A model generated the notes under the pieces. The model made no database searches and was not told the DNA's origin. It worked only from the letters and a program-made list of their open reading frames with translations. Made by a program: the position numbers and the translations under genes. Shown piece by piece: positions 8,893 through 18,783 of a stretch of DNA of 64,000 bases; the first letter of the stretch is position 1, and every line of letters starts with the position of its first letter. The stretch is taken from assembly GCF_003992595.1 (NCBI RefSeq), contig NZ_RZNA01000003.1:62001-126000 (forward strand), in the 5' to 3' direction. This DNA is from Flagellimonas oceanensis (GTDB taxonomy: Bacteria > Bacteroidota > Bacteroidia > Flavobacteriales > Flavobacteriaceae).

Positions 8893-9762
8893 ATGGCAAA
8901 GGACAAAAAGAAAAGAAAGGAGATAAAACGCAAGCTGCTGCACAAGTACCGCTTGGTCATTCTTAACGAGAGCACCTTTGAGGAAAAGATATCCTTTAAG
9001 CTCAACAGGCTGAATGTTTTTGTTACCGGGACCATGTTCATTATTGTTTTGATAGGAATTACCACCTTGATCATTGCCTTTACACCTTTACGGGAATACA
9101 TTCCGGGCTATTCTTCCACCAAATTGAAGCGCCAAGCCACGGAACTGACCTATAAAACGGACTCTTTGGTTACCGTACTTAACTATACCAATCGGTATTT
9201 GGATAATGTCAGGAAGGTGCTGCGGGGCGATGTGGAGAACAATCAAATGAACCGTGATTCTCTTTTTGAGCAATACAAGTTGGATCCAGCCTCCGTTGAT
9301 CTAACTCCGATACGACAAGACCTGCTCTTGCGCGAAGAGGTGGAGCTGGAGGACAAGTATAATCTTTTTGAACGGGACGTGGAGAATCTGGGGACCTTGT
9401 TCTTCTCCCCTGTCAATGGAACCGTTTCCCAAGGTTTCGACCAAAAGACCAAACATTATGCGGTGGATTTGGTGGCGCCGAAGGACACGCCTGTAAAGTC
9501 CATTGCCGATGGCACCGTGCTGTTTGCCGAATGGACCACGGAAACAGGCTATGTCATCATCATAGAGCATCAAGAGGGAATTACTTCTGTGTATAAGCAC
9601 AATGGCTCATTGAGTAAGTCTCAAGGTGATTTGGTCAAAGCAGGTGAAGTGATTGCCTCCATCGGAAATACGGGAGAACTTACTACGGGTCCCCACCTTC
9701 ATTTTGAGCTTTGGAGAAAAGGAAAGCCCGTGAATCCACAGAACTATATTGATTTCAACTAA
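8893..9762 (+). CDS. M23-family peptidoglycan metallopeptidase
   Basis: This 289-residue protein has a basic cytoplasmic N-terminus (KDKKKRKEIKRK), one membrane segment at about residues 40-62, a helical spacer, and a C-terminal LytM/M23 domain. The zinc ligands are intact: HYAVD (HxxxD) and HLHFE (HxH). It is expected to be an active endopeptidase anchored in the inner membrane and acting in the periplasm. I start at the ATG at 8893; an in-frame ATG three codons upstream is less likely. The GH3 gene begins on the base after its stop. Confidence 0.9.
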   Translation: MAKDKKKRKEIKRKLLHKYRLVILNESTFEEKISFKLNRLNVFVTGTMFIIVLIGITTLIIAFTPLREYIPGYSSTKLKRQATELTYKTDSLVTVLNYTNRYLDNVRKVLRGDVENNQMNRDSLFEQYKLDPASVDLTPIRQDLLLREEVELEDKYNLFERDVENLGTLFFSPVNGTVSQGFDQKTKHYAVDLVAPKDTPVKSIADGTVLFAEWTTETGYVIIIEHQEGITSVYKHNGSLSKSQGDLVKAGEVIASIGNTGELTTGPHLHFELWRKGKPVNPQNYIDFN

Positions 9763-11262
9763 ATGTCCTTAAAAGCATTTGCAGCCAAAATATTTGCCAA
9801 CCGGATTGCCAAAAAGACCGAGAAATGGGTCAACCAACCAGTGAAAACCCAGCAAAAGGTGTTTAATCACTTGGTTTCCCAGGGCAAGGGAACCATTTTT
9901 GGCAAGGACCATCAATTTGGGACAATCAAATCACACCAAGATTTTGTGGAATGTGTTCCCATTAGGGATTACGAAGAGCTTAAAGGCTACGTAGAGCAAA
10001 TTATTTATGGCAAGGCGGATGTACTTTGGCCGGGCAAACCCATTTATTTTGCGAAAACATCAGGAACCACATCGGGGGCCAAATACATTCCCATTACAAA
10101 ACCCTCCATCAAAAATCAGGTCGAGGCATCACGGAATGCGATACTCAACTATATACACGAAACGGGAAATGCTGATTTTGTGGATGGACGTATGATTTTT
10201 TTACAAGGGAGTCCCGAATTGGAAGAAAAGAACGGCATCAAATTGGGTAGGCTCTCGGGAATATCGGCTCATTACGTCCCCAATTATCTCCAGAAAAACC
10301 GGTTGCCCAGTTGGGAAACGAATTGCATAGAAGATTGGGAAACCAAGGTGGACAAAATCGTTGAGGAGACGGAAAACGAGGATATGACCGTTATTGCCGG
10401 GATTCCGTCCTGGGTACAGATGTATTTTGAAAAACTCCATGCCAAGACAGGGAAAAAGGTCGGCGACCTTTTTAAAGGATTCCAATTGTTCATCTACGGC
10501 GGTGTGAACTATGAGCCCTATCGTGCCAAATTTGAAAACCTAATGGGCAGAAAAGTGGACAGTATAGAGCTTTTTCCGGCCAGTGAAGGGTTTTTTGCCT
10601 ATCAAAACTCGCAAAATGAGAAAGGGATGCTTTTGCTATTGGATGCGGGTATATTTTACGAGTTCGTAAAGGCAGATGAGTTTTTTGATGAAAACCCCAA
10701 GCGATTGACCATTGCCGATGTGGAATTGGATGTGGATTACGCAATGGTCATCTCCACCAATGCCGGGTTATGGGGATACAACCTTGGGGATACCGTTCGG
10801 TTTGTTTCTAAGAACCCTTATAAAGTGGTGGTTTCTGGGAGAATCAAGCACTTCATTTCCGCTTTTGGGGAACATGTGATTGCCAAAGAAGTGGAAGAGG
10901 CACTTAGACTGGCGGTTGAGCAGACGGATGCCTTGGTAAATGAGTTTACGGTGGCTCCACAGACTACTCCAGAGGAGGGAGAACTACCCTATCATGAATG
11001 GTTCATTGAGTTTGAACGAGCACCATCAGACCAAGCAAGATTCTCTAAGATTATTGAAGAGAGCATGAAAAAGCAGAATAGTTACTATTTTGATTTGATT
11101 GACGGCAACATTCTTCAGCCATTGAAAATCAAGAGTATTCAACCGAATGGTTTTCAGGACTACATGAAATCCATAGGGAAATTGGGTGGTCAGAACAAGG
11201 TGCAGCGCCTTGCGAACGACCGCAAAGTGGCCGATGGGCTGCAGCCCTTTAAAATTAGTTGA
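9763..11262 (+). CDS. GH3-family (auxin-responsive GH3-like) protein
   Basis: This 499-residue protein belongs to the acyl-adenylate-forming GH3 superfamily. The nucleotide-binding motif TSGTTSG (in FAKTSGTTSGAKYIPIT) and the later block NLGDTVRFVS are present. Plant members couple amino acids to acyl acids through an adenylate; the substrate of the common Bacteroidota members is unknown. It starts directly after the M23 stop codon, and its end comes 50 bases before the DUF6909-like gene, so the three are probably co-transcribed. Confidence 0.85.
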   Translation: MSLKAFAAKIFANRIAKKTEKWVNQPVKTQQKVFNHLVSQGKGTIFGKDHQFGTIKSHQDFVECVPIRDYEELKGYVEQIIYGKADVLWPGKPIYFAKTSGTTSGAKYIPITKPSIKNQVEASRNAILNYIHETGNADFVDGRMIFLQGSPELEEKNGIKLGRLSGISAHYVPNYLQKNRLPSWETNCIEDWETKVDKIVEETENEDMTVIAGIPSWVQMYFEKLHAKTGKKVGDLFKGFQLFIYGGVNYEPYRAKFENLMGRKVDSIELFPASEGFFAYQNSQNEKGMLLLLDAGIFYEFVKADEFFDENPKRLTIADVELDVDYAMVISTNAGLWGYNLGDTVRFVSKNPYKVVVSGRIKHFISAFGEHVIAKEVEEALRLAVEQTDALVNEFTVAPQTTPEEGELPYHEWFIEFERAPSDQARFSKIIEESMKKQNSYYFDLIDGNILQPLKIKSIQPNGFQDYMKSIGKLGGQNKVQRLANDRKVADGLQPFKIS

Positions 11263-11312
11263 CTTGGAACGGCTTCATTTTCATAGGAATTCACTTATTT
11301 TTGCCAGAAGTT

Positions 11313-13001
11313 ATGATGGCAACAGAAGTAAAACAGACGACTAGGGCGCAGGAGTCCACCAATGCGATCGAGCGCTTGTACATTACCATGCGACATTTGC
11401 TCAACCGTGGATTTTACAAGCCCTCGGGTGTTTCTGGGAATGCACTGCGCAGTGCTCTTTTATTGTTACGACCCGAAATTTACGGCACCATTGCCGAAGA
11501 CAAAGCGGAACTCAACGGACTTATCTATGTGCTGGAACGTTTGCCGGAAGGGATCGAGGAGTGCCGATTTATCAATTTGACCTCGGATGAAGGTTTTGCC
11601 AAATCCCATTTAAAAGCGATTGTTCCTCCCAAACGTAGGAGAAACTGTTACCGTATCGATGATGAGCAGATGAACATCGAGATCACTCGTGGTAGGAGCG
11701 ACATCTATGATATTTTGACCCACCTGACGTTTTTGTTCGTTGAGTCGGGCAAGATCTGCAGAAGGGTGTTGGTGGATAATGGCAATGCCACCATTCGTGA
11801 TTGGGACAAGCTAACGGAGTTTGTGCTTTCCGAAGAAAAAGATGATGAGGAAAGAGAGGTTGCCTTGATTCATTGCGCCAATATCCTGGGCAGGACCTTT
11901 GATGAGGTGGTGGAAATTGAGAATAAACTGAAGACCTCAGAGGACCCTGACCGTTTTCTCAACGTGATCTATTGGTTGGGTAAATTGGCCATTGAGGAAG
12001 AGACCACGGGCAACAAAAGGACCATTACCTTCAGCCCGCTGCTAAGGGAGCGTTTGGGACATCATTTGCATGGTGAGAAGTGGGCGGATAAAATCAAGAG
12101 TACGTTAAAGGATCATAATTTGATCCACAGGCCACTTCATATCATAAGCGCCAACATGCACAGTGTGATGAACTCCCTTTTTGCCAAAAAGGCATTGGCA
12201 CAAGAGTTTCCAGACAGTGATTCCTTGGATATTTATGAGGCATTGGGCTCCGAGAAGCATAAATCGCTCAATAAAAAAGTAAGAAGCCATGCTGAAAAGA
12301 ACGGCATGATCTTTCTTGAGGACGAATCCGGGGCCAACATCGATGTACAGATTTTTGATACGGCCAAGTTCGGCAAGCAAAGTTGCTGTTATAAGTTCCC
12401 AGAAGGTATTTCACAGGAAGAAAAACCCGTTATATTTGTGATGGACTATGCCTTTGGGGAACAGGCTTATGAGACCATAGATGAGCTCCTAAAGCCCATG
12501 GAAGAAGGAGAAGAAAAGATTTTTCTTAATGTGGATTCGGTCTCCATCATGGGAAAGGCGGGCATTTTGGAAGGCGGCAAAGGCGATTTAATGATTCCAT
12601 CGGCCCATATTTTTGAGGGAACAGCTGACAACTATCCCTTTAAAAATGAACTTAGCGGATCAGACTTTGAAGGTCATGGTCTTAAAGTAATGGAGGGCAC
12701 CATGGTAACTGTATTGGGAACATCATTGCAGAATAGGGACATTCTCCAGTTCTTCCATGAATCCACTTGGAACGTGATTGGATTGGAAATGGAAGGAGTG
12801 CATTATCAAAAGGCGATACAATCGGCTTCCCAAATACGAAAGAGCATTAAAAAAGATGTGAGAGTACGATACGCCTACTACGCATCGGACAATCCCTTGG
12901 AAACTGGAAGCACATTGGCTTCTGGTGGATTGGGAACAACAGGGGTAAAGCCCACATATTTGATAACGGACAGGATTTTAAAACAACTATTCAATTTATA
13001 A
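11313..13001 (+). CDS. DUF6909-like protein with a possible NP-I phosphorylase fold
   Basis: This 562-residue cytosolic protein belongs to a conserved Bacteroidota family I recall as DUF6909 (number from memory). The first half is helical and basic. The second half carries spaced motifs seen in nucleoside phosphorylases: MDYAFGEQAYE, GDLMIPSAHI near residue 424, MVTVLGTS, EMEG at 492-495 and ASDNPL at 524-529. In NP-I enzymes the ME motif binds ribose and the Asp of SD acts on the base, so a nucleoside- or nucleotide-cleaving role is possible; this is inference. The ATG at 11313 has AGAAG upstream; the frame extends 18 codons further into the GH3 gene. Confidence 0.75.
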   Translation: MMATEVKQTTRAQESTNAIERLYITMRHLLNRGFYKPSGVSGNALRSALLLLRPEIYGTIAEDKAELNGLIYVLERLPEGIEECRFINLTSDEGFAKSHLKAIVPPKRRRNCYRIDDEQMNIEITRGRSDIYDILTHLTFLFVESGKICRRVLVDNGNATIRDWDKLTEFVLSEEKDDEEREVALIHCANILGRTFDEVVEIENKLKTSEDPDRFLNVIYWLGKLAIEEETTGNKRTITFSPLLRERLGHHLHGEKWADKIKSTLKDHNLIHRPLHIISANMHSVMNSLFAKKALAQEFPDSDSLDIYEALGSEKHKSLNKKVRSHAEKNGMIFLEDESGANIDVQIFDTAKFGKQSCCYKFPEGISQEEKPVIFVMDYAFGEQAYETIDELLKPMEEGEEKIFLNVDSVSIMGKAGILEGGKGDLMIPSAHIFEGTADNYPFKNELSGSDFEGHGLKVMEGTMVTVLGTSLQNRDILQFFHESTWNVIGLEMEGVHYQKAIQSASQIRKSIKKDVRVRYAYYASDNPLETGSTLASGGLGTTGVKPTYLITDRILKQLFNL

Positions 13002-13005
13002 GGTA

Positions 13006-14055
13006 ATGGCAGACCAACCAGTAAATCAGAACAATTCGGATGAAATAGATTTGGGACAGTTGTTCCAAATGATTGGCAGGGGCTTTCAAAAGTTCTTCAA
13101 TTTCATTGGTAGCATATTCAAGGGAATTTTTCATATCATCATGCTGTTTCTCCTTTTTGTTCAAAAGAACATTATAGTAATAGCGGCCGCGATTATTCTA
13201 GGTGGTGTTGGAGGCTTTATTTTGGATAAGGTTTTGCCGGAGAGATATATTTCCAGAATGGTGGTAGAGCCAAACTTCAATAGTGTTCAACAGTTATACA
13301 ACAATATTGCTTTTTATAATGATTTGGCCAAGGCACAGGACTCTGTAGCTCTGGCTACCGCATTGGACATCACGGAACATGAAGCGGCTAGTATAAAAGA
13401 GATTTTTACAGACTCCTATTCCGATGAAAATCAGAAAATCAAGCTTTTTGATGAGTTTATTAGAGAGTTGGACACTACCACCGTTAAGGCAATTGATTAT
13501 GAGAATTATCTGCAGAATTTTAACTCCATGGATGCCAGGTTCCATCAAATTTCTTTGATTAGTACGGATAACAGAGTGGCAAAGAAAACTCAACCTTCAA
13601 TTATTAACTCTATCTCTGTTAATGAGTATTTCAAGCTTCAGAAAAGGATTAATGATGAAAACCTGGACCTTCAAGAAGAGATTTATAAAAGACAGTTGAC
13701 TGAAATTGATTCGCTTCAAAGTCTATATCGAACTGTCTTGGTAAAAGAAGCTGATAAACCTATGCAAGGTACTAGTATCAATATGGCAGAAACAGGTGAG
13801 GCAAGTAGTAGAGAACTCGCCCTAGTGCAGGAAAAGGATGTACTTAAGGAAAGACTGGTGCAATTAAATAGGGAGAGAGCCAATAAGTCAACCATCATCA
13901 ATGTAATCAGTGATTTTCCAACCCGTGGAGTAGAACAAAAGGGTATTTGGAATAGCTATAAATTTAAACTCCCCGTCTTATTATTGATATTGGTGTTTGG
14001 AATCTTGGCGTTGTTGGAACTTAACAGATATTTAAAATCCTATAATCAGAAATAG
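13006..14055 (+). CDS. Wzz-like chain-length/assembly membrane protein
   Basis: This 349-residue protein has the Wzz topology: a membrane segment at about residues 50-72, a periplasmic region rich in coiled coil (EYFKLQKRINDENLDLQEEI), and a second membrane segment near the C-terminus (about 322-340). It also has an amphipathic, Phe-rich N-terminal stretch. Sequence identity to classical Wzz is weak; the call rests on topology and on being the first gene of the polysaccharide cluster. It begins 4 bases after the DUF6909-like gene, although base composition turns A+T-rich from here on. Confidence 0.6.
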   Translation: MADQPVNQNNSDEIDLGQLFQMIGRGFQKFFNFIGSIFKGIFHIIMLFLLFVQKNIIVIAAAIILGGVGGFILDKVLPERYISRMVVEPNFNSVQQLYNNIAFYNDLAKAQDSVALATALDITEHEAASIKEIFTDSYSDENQKIKLFDEFIRELDTTTVKAIDYENYLQNFNSMDARFHQISLISTDNRVAKKTQPSIINSISVNEYFKLQKRINDENLDLQEEIYKRQLTEIDSLQSLYRTVLVKEADKPMQGTSINMAETGEASSRELALVQEKDVLKERLVQLNRERANKSTIINVISDFPTRGVEQKGIWNSYKFKLPVLLLILVFGILALLELNRYLKSYNQK

Positions 14056-14093
14056 CCTTAGTTTTAGTTCAGGATAAATCAAACAGAAAAACA

Positions 14094-14870
14094 ATGAAAC
14101 GAATCTTGGTAACTGGAGCAGGGGGGCAGCTGGGAAAAACATTGAAGGATTATATCATTGATTTTAAAGAATCGATTTTTGACTTTAAAACCTCAAGGGA
14201 ACTGGACATCACTATCCCTGAAGAAATTGAACAGACCTTAAAAACAGGCAATTATAATTATTGTATTAACTGTGCCGCATATACCAATGTCGAACAGGCA
14301 GAAAGGATTCCTGTTGATGCCTTTAAGGTAAATGCTGAGGCTGTAAAATCCTTAGCCATGGCCTGCAAGAAACAGAATGTTACATTAGTTCATATTTCAA
14401 CGGATTATGTTTTTGATGGCAACAAAGATCAAGCCTACACAATAGAAGATGTAACCAACCCAATCAACGAATATGGAAAATCAAAATTAGAGGGGGAGCA
14501 AAATATTCGCAAAATATTACCCAACCATTTTATTATTCGGACATCTTGGTTGTACAGTAAAAAGTTTGGGCATAACTTTTATCGTACTATTCTGGCTAAG
14601 GCAGAACAAGGGTTGGAGTTAAGGATTACCGACCAACAGATAGGGTGCCCAACGGACACCGAGACATTGGCAAAATTTATCCTAGAGGAGATTATAATGG
14701 GTGAAAAATTCTTTGGCACATACCATGTTACAGATGGCAAGGCAATGACATGGTACGACTTTGCAAAGAACATACTCCACGAAAATGGGCTAACAGGAAA
14801 GGTGAGTCTTGTTTTGGATAGGAATTACCGTACATTCGCCAAAAGACCAAAGAATAGCGTACTTATTTAA
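14094..14870 (+). CDS. rfbD: dTDP-4-dehydrorhamnose reductase, short C-terminus
   Basis: This 258-residue enzyme makes the last step to dTDP-L-rhamnose. The Rossmann motif GAGGQLGK is at the N-terminus, followed by NCAAYTNVEQAE, STDYVFDG and the YGKSKLEGE catalytic Tyr-Lys pair, then RTSWLYS. The protein ends right after RPKNSVL, where most family members continue for about 25-30 residues, so the C-terminus looks shortened. It is the first of four contiguous rhamnose genes; rfbB follows after 22 bases. Confidence 0.9.
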   Translation: MKRILVTGAGGQLGKTLKDYIIDFKESIFDFKTSRELDITIPEEIEQTLKTGNYNYCINCAAYTNVEQAERIPVDAFKVNAEAVKSLAMACKKQNVTLVHISTDYVFDGNKDQAYTIEDVTNPINEYGKSKLEGEQNIRKILPNHFIIRTSWLYSKKFGHNFYRTILAKAEQGLELRITDQQIGCPTDTETLAKFILEEIIMGEKFFGTYHVTDGKAMTWYDFAKNILHENGLTGKVSLVLDRNYRTFAKRPKNSVLI

Positions 14871-14892
14871 GAAAATTACACTTCAAATTTTA

Positions 14893-15951
14893 ATGGGGAA
14901 AGGCAACAAAAAAAATATATTAGTTACAGGAGGGGCCGGTTTCATAGGTTCTCACGTGGTAAGACATTTTGTTCAAAACTACCAAGATTATCATGTCTAT
15001 AATATTGATGCACTAACTTATGCGGGTAACTTAGAGAATCTTAAGGATATTGAAGACCAAACCAATTATACATTCATAAAGGGGGATATAACGGAAGATG
15101 ATTTTCTGACTAAACTTTTTTCAGAAAATGAATTTGATGGTGTTATCCATTTAGCAGCAGAGTCTCATGTGGATCGGTCTATTTCTGATCCGCTTTCTTT
15201 TGTGAAAACTAATGTTTTGGGCACAGTAAACCTATTGAACCAATCGGTTAAAATAGCAAATAAGAACCCAGATTTCCGTTTTTATCATGTTAGTACTGAT
15301 GAGGTTTATGGAGCTCTGGGAAATTCGGGCCTATTTACTGAATCTACACCATATAGTCCTAACTCCCCTTATTCGGCGTCTAAGGCGAGTTCAGATCATT
15401 TTGTTAGGGCATATGGGGAAACTTATGGGTTACCTTTTGTAATCTCCAATTGTTCTAACAATTATGGGCCAAACCATTTTCCCGAAAAATTGATACCCTT
15501 ATTCATCAACAATATCATTCAAAATAAAGCGTTGCCCGTTTATGGGGACGGAAATTATACCCGAGATTGGTTGTATGTAAAAGACCATGCCAAGGCTATT
15601 GATTTGGTTTTTCATAGAGGAACGAATGGTGAAACCTATAACATTGGCGGGTTTAACGAATGGAAAAACATTGATTTAGTTATGCTGTTATGCAAGCTAA
15701 TGGACAAAAAACTAGGAAGAACTGAAGGAGTTTCCGAAGAATTGATAACTTTTGTTAAGGATCGCCCTGGTCACGATTTGCGATATGCCATAGACGCATC
15801 CAAAATAAATACTCAGCTTGGTTGGGAGCCCTCTGTAACCTTTGAACAAGGTCTTGAGCTAACTATAGACTGGTACTTCGATAATCAGGAGTGGCTTAAC
15901 CATGTTACTTCGGGAGACTACAAAGAATACTATAAAAAGCAATACCTATAA
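14893..15951 (+). CDS. rfbB: dTDP-glucose 4,6-dehydratase
   Basis: This 352-residue short-chain-dehydrogenase-type enzyme converts dTDP-glucose to the 4-keto-6-deoxy sugar. Visible blocks are GGAGFIGSHVV (NAD binding), LAAESHVDRSI, STDEVYG, and YSASKASSDHFVR (catalytic Tyr and Lys). I use the ATG at 14893; the frame extends upstream by 28 codons into rfbD with residues that do not fit. It is followed after 12 bases by rfbA. Confidence 0.96.
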   Translation: MGKGNKKNILVTGGAGFIGSHVVRHFVQNYQDYHVYNIDALTYAGNLENLKDIEDQTNYTFIKGDITEDDFLTKLFSENEFDGVIHLAAESHVDRSISDPLSFVKTNVLGTVNLLNQSVKIANKNPDFRFYHVSTDEVYGALGNSGLFTESTPYSPNSPYSASKASSDHFVRAYGETYGLPFVISNCSNNYGPNHFPEKLIPLFINNIIQNKALPVYGDGNYTRDWLYVKDHAKAIDLVFHRGTNGETYNIGGFNEWKNIDLVMLLCKLMDKKLGRTEGVSEELITFVKDRPGHDLRYAIDASKINTQLGWEPSVTFEQGLELTIDWYFDNQEWLNHVTSGDYKEYYKKQYL

Positions 15952-15963
15952 ATTTCCAAGAAA

Positions 15964-16836
15964 ATGAAAGGAATCATTTTGGCCGGAGGGTCAGGTACTA
16001 GATTACACCCATTAACCTTATCTGTTAGTAAGCAATTAATGCCTATCTATGACAAGCCAATGATTTATTATCCACTATCCACTTTAATGTACTCTGGAAT
16101 AAGGGAGGTCCTTATTATTTCAACACCAAAGGATTTACCACTTTTTAAAGATCTATTGGGTGATGGAAAGAAATATGGGTGTTCATTTACCTACGAAGTT
16201 CAAGAATCACCTAACGGTTTGGCTGAAGCTTTTGTCATAGGCGAAGAGTTCATTGGTAATGACAAGGTGGCTCTTATACTTGGAGACAATATATTTTATG
16301 GTACCGGCCTGTCAAAACTTTTACAGGCAAATAATGAACCCAAAGGGGGTGTTATTTACGCTTACAGAGTTCATGATCCGGAACGCTATGGTGTGGTCGA
16401 ATTTGACAATGACGGCAAGGCAATCAGCATAGAAGAAAAACCAGTCAACCCAAAATCCAACTATGCAGTTCCAGGAATATATTTTTATGACAATGAGGTT
16501 GTTTCTATTGCAAAGAACATAAAGCCAAGTCCGCGGGGAGAATTGGAGATTACCGATGTAAATAAGGAATACCTAAATAAAGGCCAACTCAGTGTAAGCA
16601 TACTGGATAGAGGAACAGCTTGGTTGGACACTGGAACTTTCCAATCGTTGATGCAGGCATCTCAATTTGTTGAGGTCATAGAAGAGCGTCAGGGATTAAA
16701 GATCGGCGCTATAGAGGCCGCTGCATATGAAATGGGCTTTATAGATGAAAATCAATTCAAGGAATTAGCAGAACCACTAATGAAAAGTGGCTACGGGAAA
16801 AACCTTTTAGGCATTTTGAACAAGGAGAACCAATGA
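15964..16836 (+). CDS. rfbA: Glucose-1-phosphate thymidylyltransferase
   Basis: This 290-residue enzyme makes dTDP-glucose, the entry step of rhamnose synthesis. The N-terminal signature [13 protein letters not shown] and the blocks [29 protein letters not shown] and TAWLDTGT are all present and the length is standard. The stop overlaps the rfbC start (ATGA), indicating translational coupling. Confidence 0.97.
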   Translation: MKGIILAGGSGTRLHPLTLSVSKQLMPIYDKPMIYYPLSTLMYSGIREVLIISTPKDLPLFKDLLGDGKKYGCSFTYEVQESPNGLAEAFVIGEEFIGNDKVALILGDNIFYGTGLSKLLQANNEPKGGVIYAYRVHDPERYGVVEFDNDGKAISIEEKPVNPKSNYAVPGIYFYDNEVVSIAKNIKPSPRGELEITDVNKEYLNKGQLSVSILDRGTAWLDTGTFQSLMQASQFVEVIEERQGLKIGAIEAAAYEMGFIDENQFKELAEPLMKSGYGKNLLGILNKENQ

Positions 16837-17366
16837 AGATAACTGAAACCAAGTTGAAAGGATGTTTTATTATAGAACCAAGAGTTTTTGAAGACGAACG
16901 AGGTTATTTTTTTGAAAGTTTCAACCATAAGGCCTTTTGTGAGGCAATCGGGCAACAAGTAAATTTTGTACAGGACAATCAATCTTATTCAACAAGAGGA
17001 GTTTTAAGAGGGCTACATTTTCAAAAAGGGGAACATGCCCAAGCCAAATTGGTCAATGTTATAAAGGGAAGTGTTTTGGATGTGGCCGTTGATTTAAGAA
17101 AGGGTTCCAAGACCTATGGCCAACATGTTTCTGTCGAATTAACCGCTGAGAATAAAAAACAATTGTTCGTTCCAAGAGGATTTGCACATGGCTTTGTTGT
17201 GTTGAGCGAATCGGCCCATTTCTTTTACAAGTGCGATAACTATTACAACAAGAATTCGGAGGGGGGAATAAGATATGATGATGCCAGTTTGAATATTGAC
17301 TGGCAATTTTCAGGGGAAATCAACATTTCATCTAAGGACATGGGATTACCTTTTCTAAGACATTGA
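16833..17366 (+). CDS. rfbC: dTDP-4-dehydrorhamnose 3,5-epimerase
   Basis: This 177-residue cupin-fold enzyme performs the third step of dTDP-rhamnose synthesis. Typical blocks are [33 protein letters not shown] (catalytic His), [16 protein letters not shown] and [10 protein letters not shown]. It overlaps rfbA by 4 bases and is followed after 4 bases by the MBOAT gene, so rhamnose synthesis and polysaccharide acylation are probably one transcript. Confidence 0.96.
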   Translation: MKITETKLKGCFIIEPRVFEDERGYFFESFNHKAFCEAIGQQVNFVQDNQSYSTRGVLRGLHFQKGEHAQAKLVNVIKGSVLDVAVDLRKGSKTYGQHVSVELTAENKKQLFVPRGFAHGFVVLSESAHFFYKCDNYYNKNSEGGIRYDDASLNIDWQFSGEINISSKDMGLPFLRH

Positions 17367-17370
17367 TCAA

Positions 17371-18783
17371 ATGATATTCAGCTCAACAACTTTTTTGTTT
17401 CTCTTTTTGCCAATTGTCCTTGCTGTTTATTATCTGATAAACACCAAATATAGGAATGGATTTTTAGCTTTGGCGAGCTTGTTCTTCTACGCTTGGGGAG
17501 AGAATAAATTGGTTATGCTGATGATTTTCTCAATAGCCCTTAATTACATTGGCGGACTTTCTATTGGGCTATTTCTAAAAAAAAATCAGCAAACAAACTC
17601 CAAATACGCTCTTTGGTTTTTTTTGCTAATAAACATTCTACTTTTAGTCTATTTTAAATATGCCAATTTCTTCGAAGAATCACTAAAAAACTTTGGCATA
17701 TTGGAGAATACTAGTTTGGGTAAAATAATATTACCGATAGGGATATCTTTTTTCACATTTCAAGGAATGTCTTATCTGATAGATGTCTATTATGAAAAGG
17801 TAAGACCACAAAAAAACCTTGTCTCGTTGGGCCTTTATATCTCCATGTTCCCTCAATTAATAGCCGGTCCAATAGTCAGATATATTGATGTTGAAAAACA
17901 AATACGCAAAAAGAGGAAGTTTAATTTTGAACAATTTTCTGAAGGCATAAAAAGGTTTATCGTTGGGCTGTTTAAAAAAGTGGTAATAGCCAATCAAATG
18001 GGATTTGTAGCAGATTTTGTTTTTGATGGAACAGGGTATGCAGGAGCACCTTCCTATTGGTTGGGAATCGTTTGTTACGCGTTTCAAATATATTTTGATT
18101 TTTCTGGCTATTCCGACATGGCGATTGGTTTGGGAAAAATGTTTGGATTTGATTTCTTAGAGAATTTCAACCTTCCATATATAAGTCGATCCATAAAGGA
18201 ATTTTGGAGAAGATGGCATATTTCACTATCCAGCTGGTTTAGGGATTATCTTTATATCCCATTAGGGGGGAACAGAAAAGGTCTGGCAAGAACGTATATC
18301 AATCTTTTGATAGTTTTTTTCATAACAGGTTTATGGCATGGGGCCAGTTGGAGCTTCATAGTTTGGGGCCTTTACCATGGTTTTTTTTTGATTTTGGAAC
18401 GTCTTGGACTAGAAAAGCTTCTTACCAAGACCCCTCGTTTGTTTAGGCATGCTTATACAATGCTTGTTGTGCTTTTCGGGTGGGTGTTTTTTAGGGCCGA
18501 GACACTTTCCTCTGGATTGAGTTATATTGGCTCAATGTTTTCGTTGAACAACAATTATAATGAGGTGTTTCAGTATATGAATCCATATTTCATGTTCGTC
18601 CTTTTTTTGGCGATTTTATTGTCTACAAACGTGAAGACATATTTGCTAAGAAAAATTGGACACGAAAAGACAACGACTATTTTGTCCTACATAAAACATC
18701 CCTTTTATATACTATTGTTTGTGTTTAGTTTGTTTGAATTGGCAACGAACAGCTATAATCCCTTCATATATTTTAGGTTTTAA
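17371..18783 (+). CDS. MBOAT-family O-acyltransferase (AlgI-like)
   Basis: This 470-residue polytopic inner-membrane protein resembles AlgI and related MBOAT proteins, which move an acyl group across the membrane for polysaccharide O-acylation. Seen are the N-terminal FSSTTFLFLFLPIVLAVYY, the conserved FKYANFF and IGISFFTFQGMSYLIDVY, the RRWHISLSSWFRDYLYIPLG block, and LWHGASW with the proposed catalytic His at residue 323. The last base of its stop codon is the first base of the following AlgJ-like gene, a classic MBOAT/SGNH pair. Confidence 0.93.
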   Translation: MIFSSTTFLFLFLPIVLAVYYLINTKYRNGFLALASLFFYAWGENKLVMLMIFSIALNYIGGLSIGLFLKKNQQTNSKYALWFFLLINILLLVYFKYANFFEESLKNFGILENTSLGKIILPIGISFFTFQGMSYLIDVYYEKVRPQKNLVSLGLYISMFPQLIAGPIVRYIDVEKQIRKKRKFNFEQFSEGIKRFIVGLFKKVVIANQMGFVADFVFDGTGYAGAPSYWLGIVCYAFQIYFDFSGYSDMAIGLGKMFGFDFLENFNLPYISRSIKEFWRRWHISLSSWFRDYLYIPLGGNRKGLARTYINLLIVFFITGLWHGASWSFIVWGLYHGFFLILERLGLEKLLTKTPRLFRHAYTMLVVLFGWVFFRAETLSSGLSYIGSMFSLNNNYNEVFQYMNPYFMFVLFLAILLSTNVKTYLLRKIGHEKTTTILSYIKHPFYILLFVFSLFELATNSYNPFIYFRF

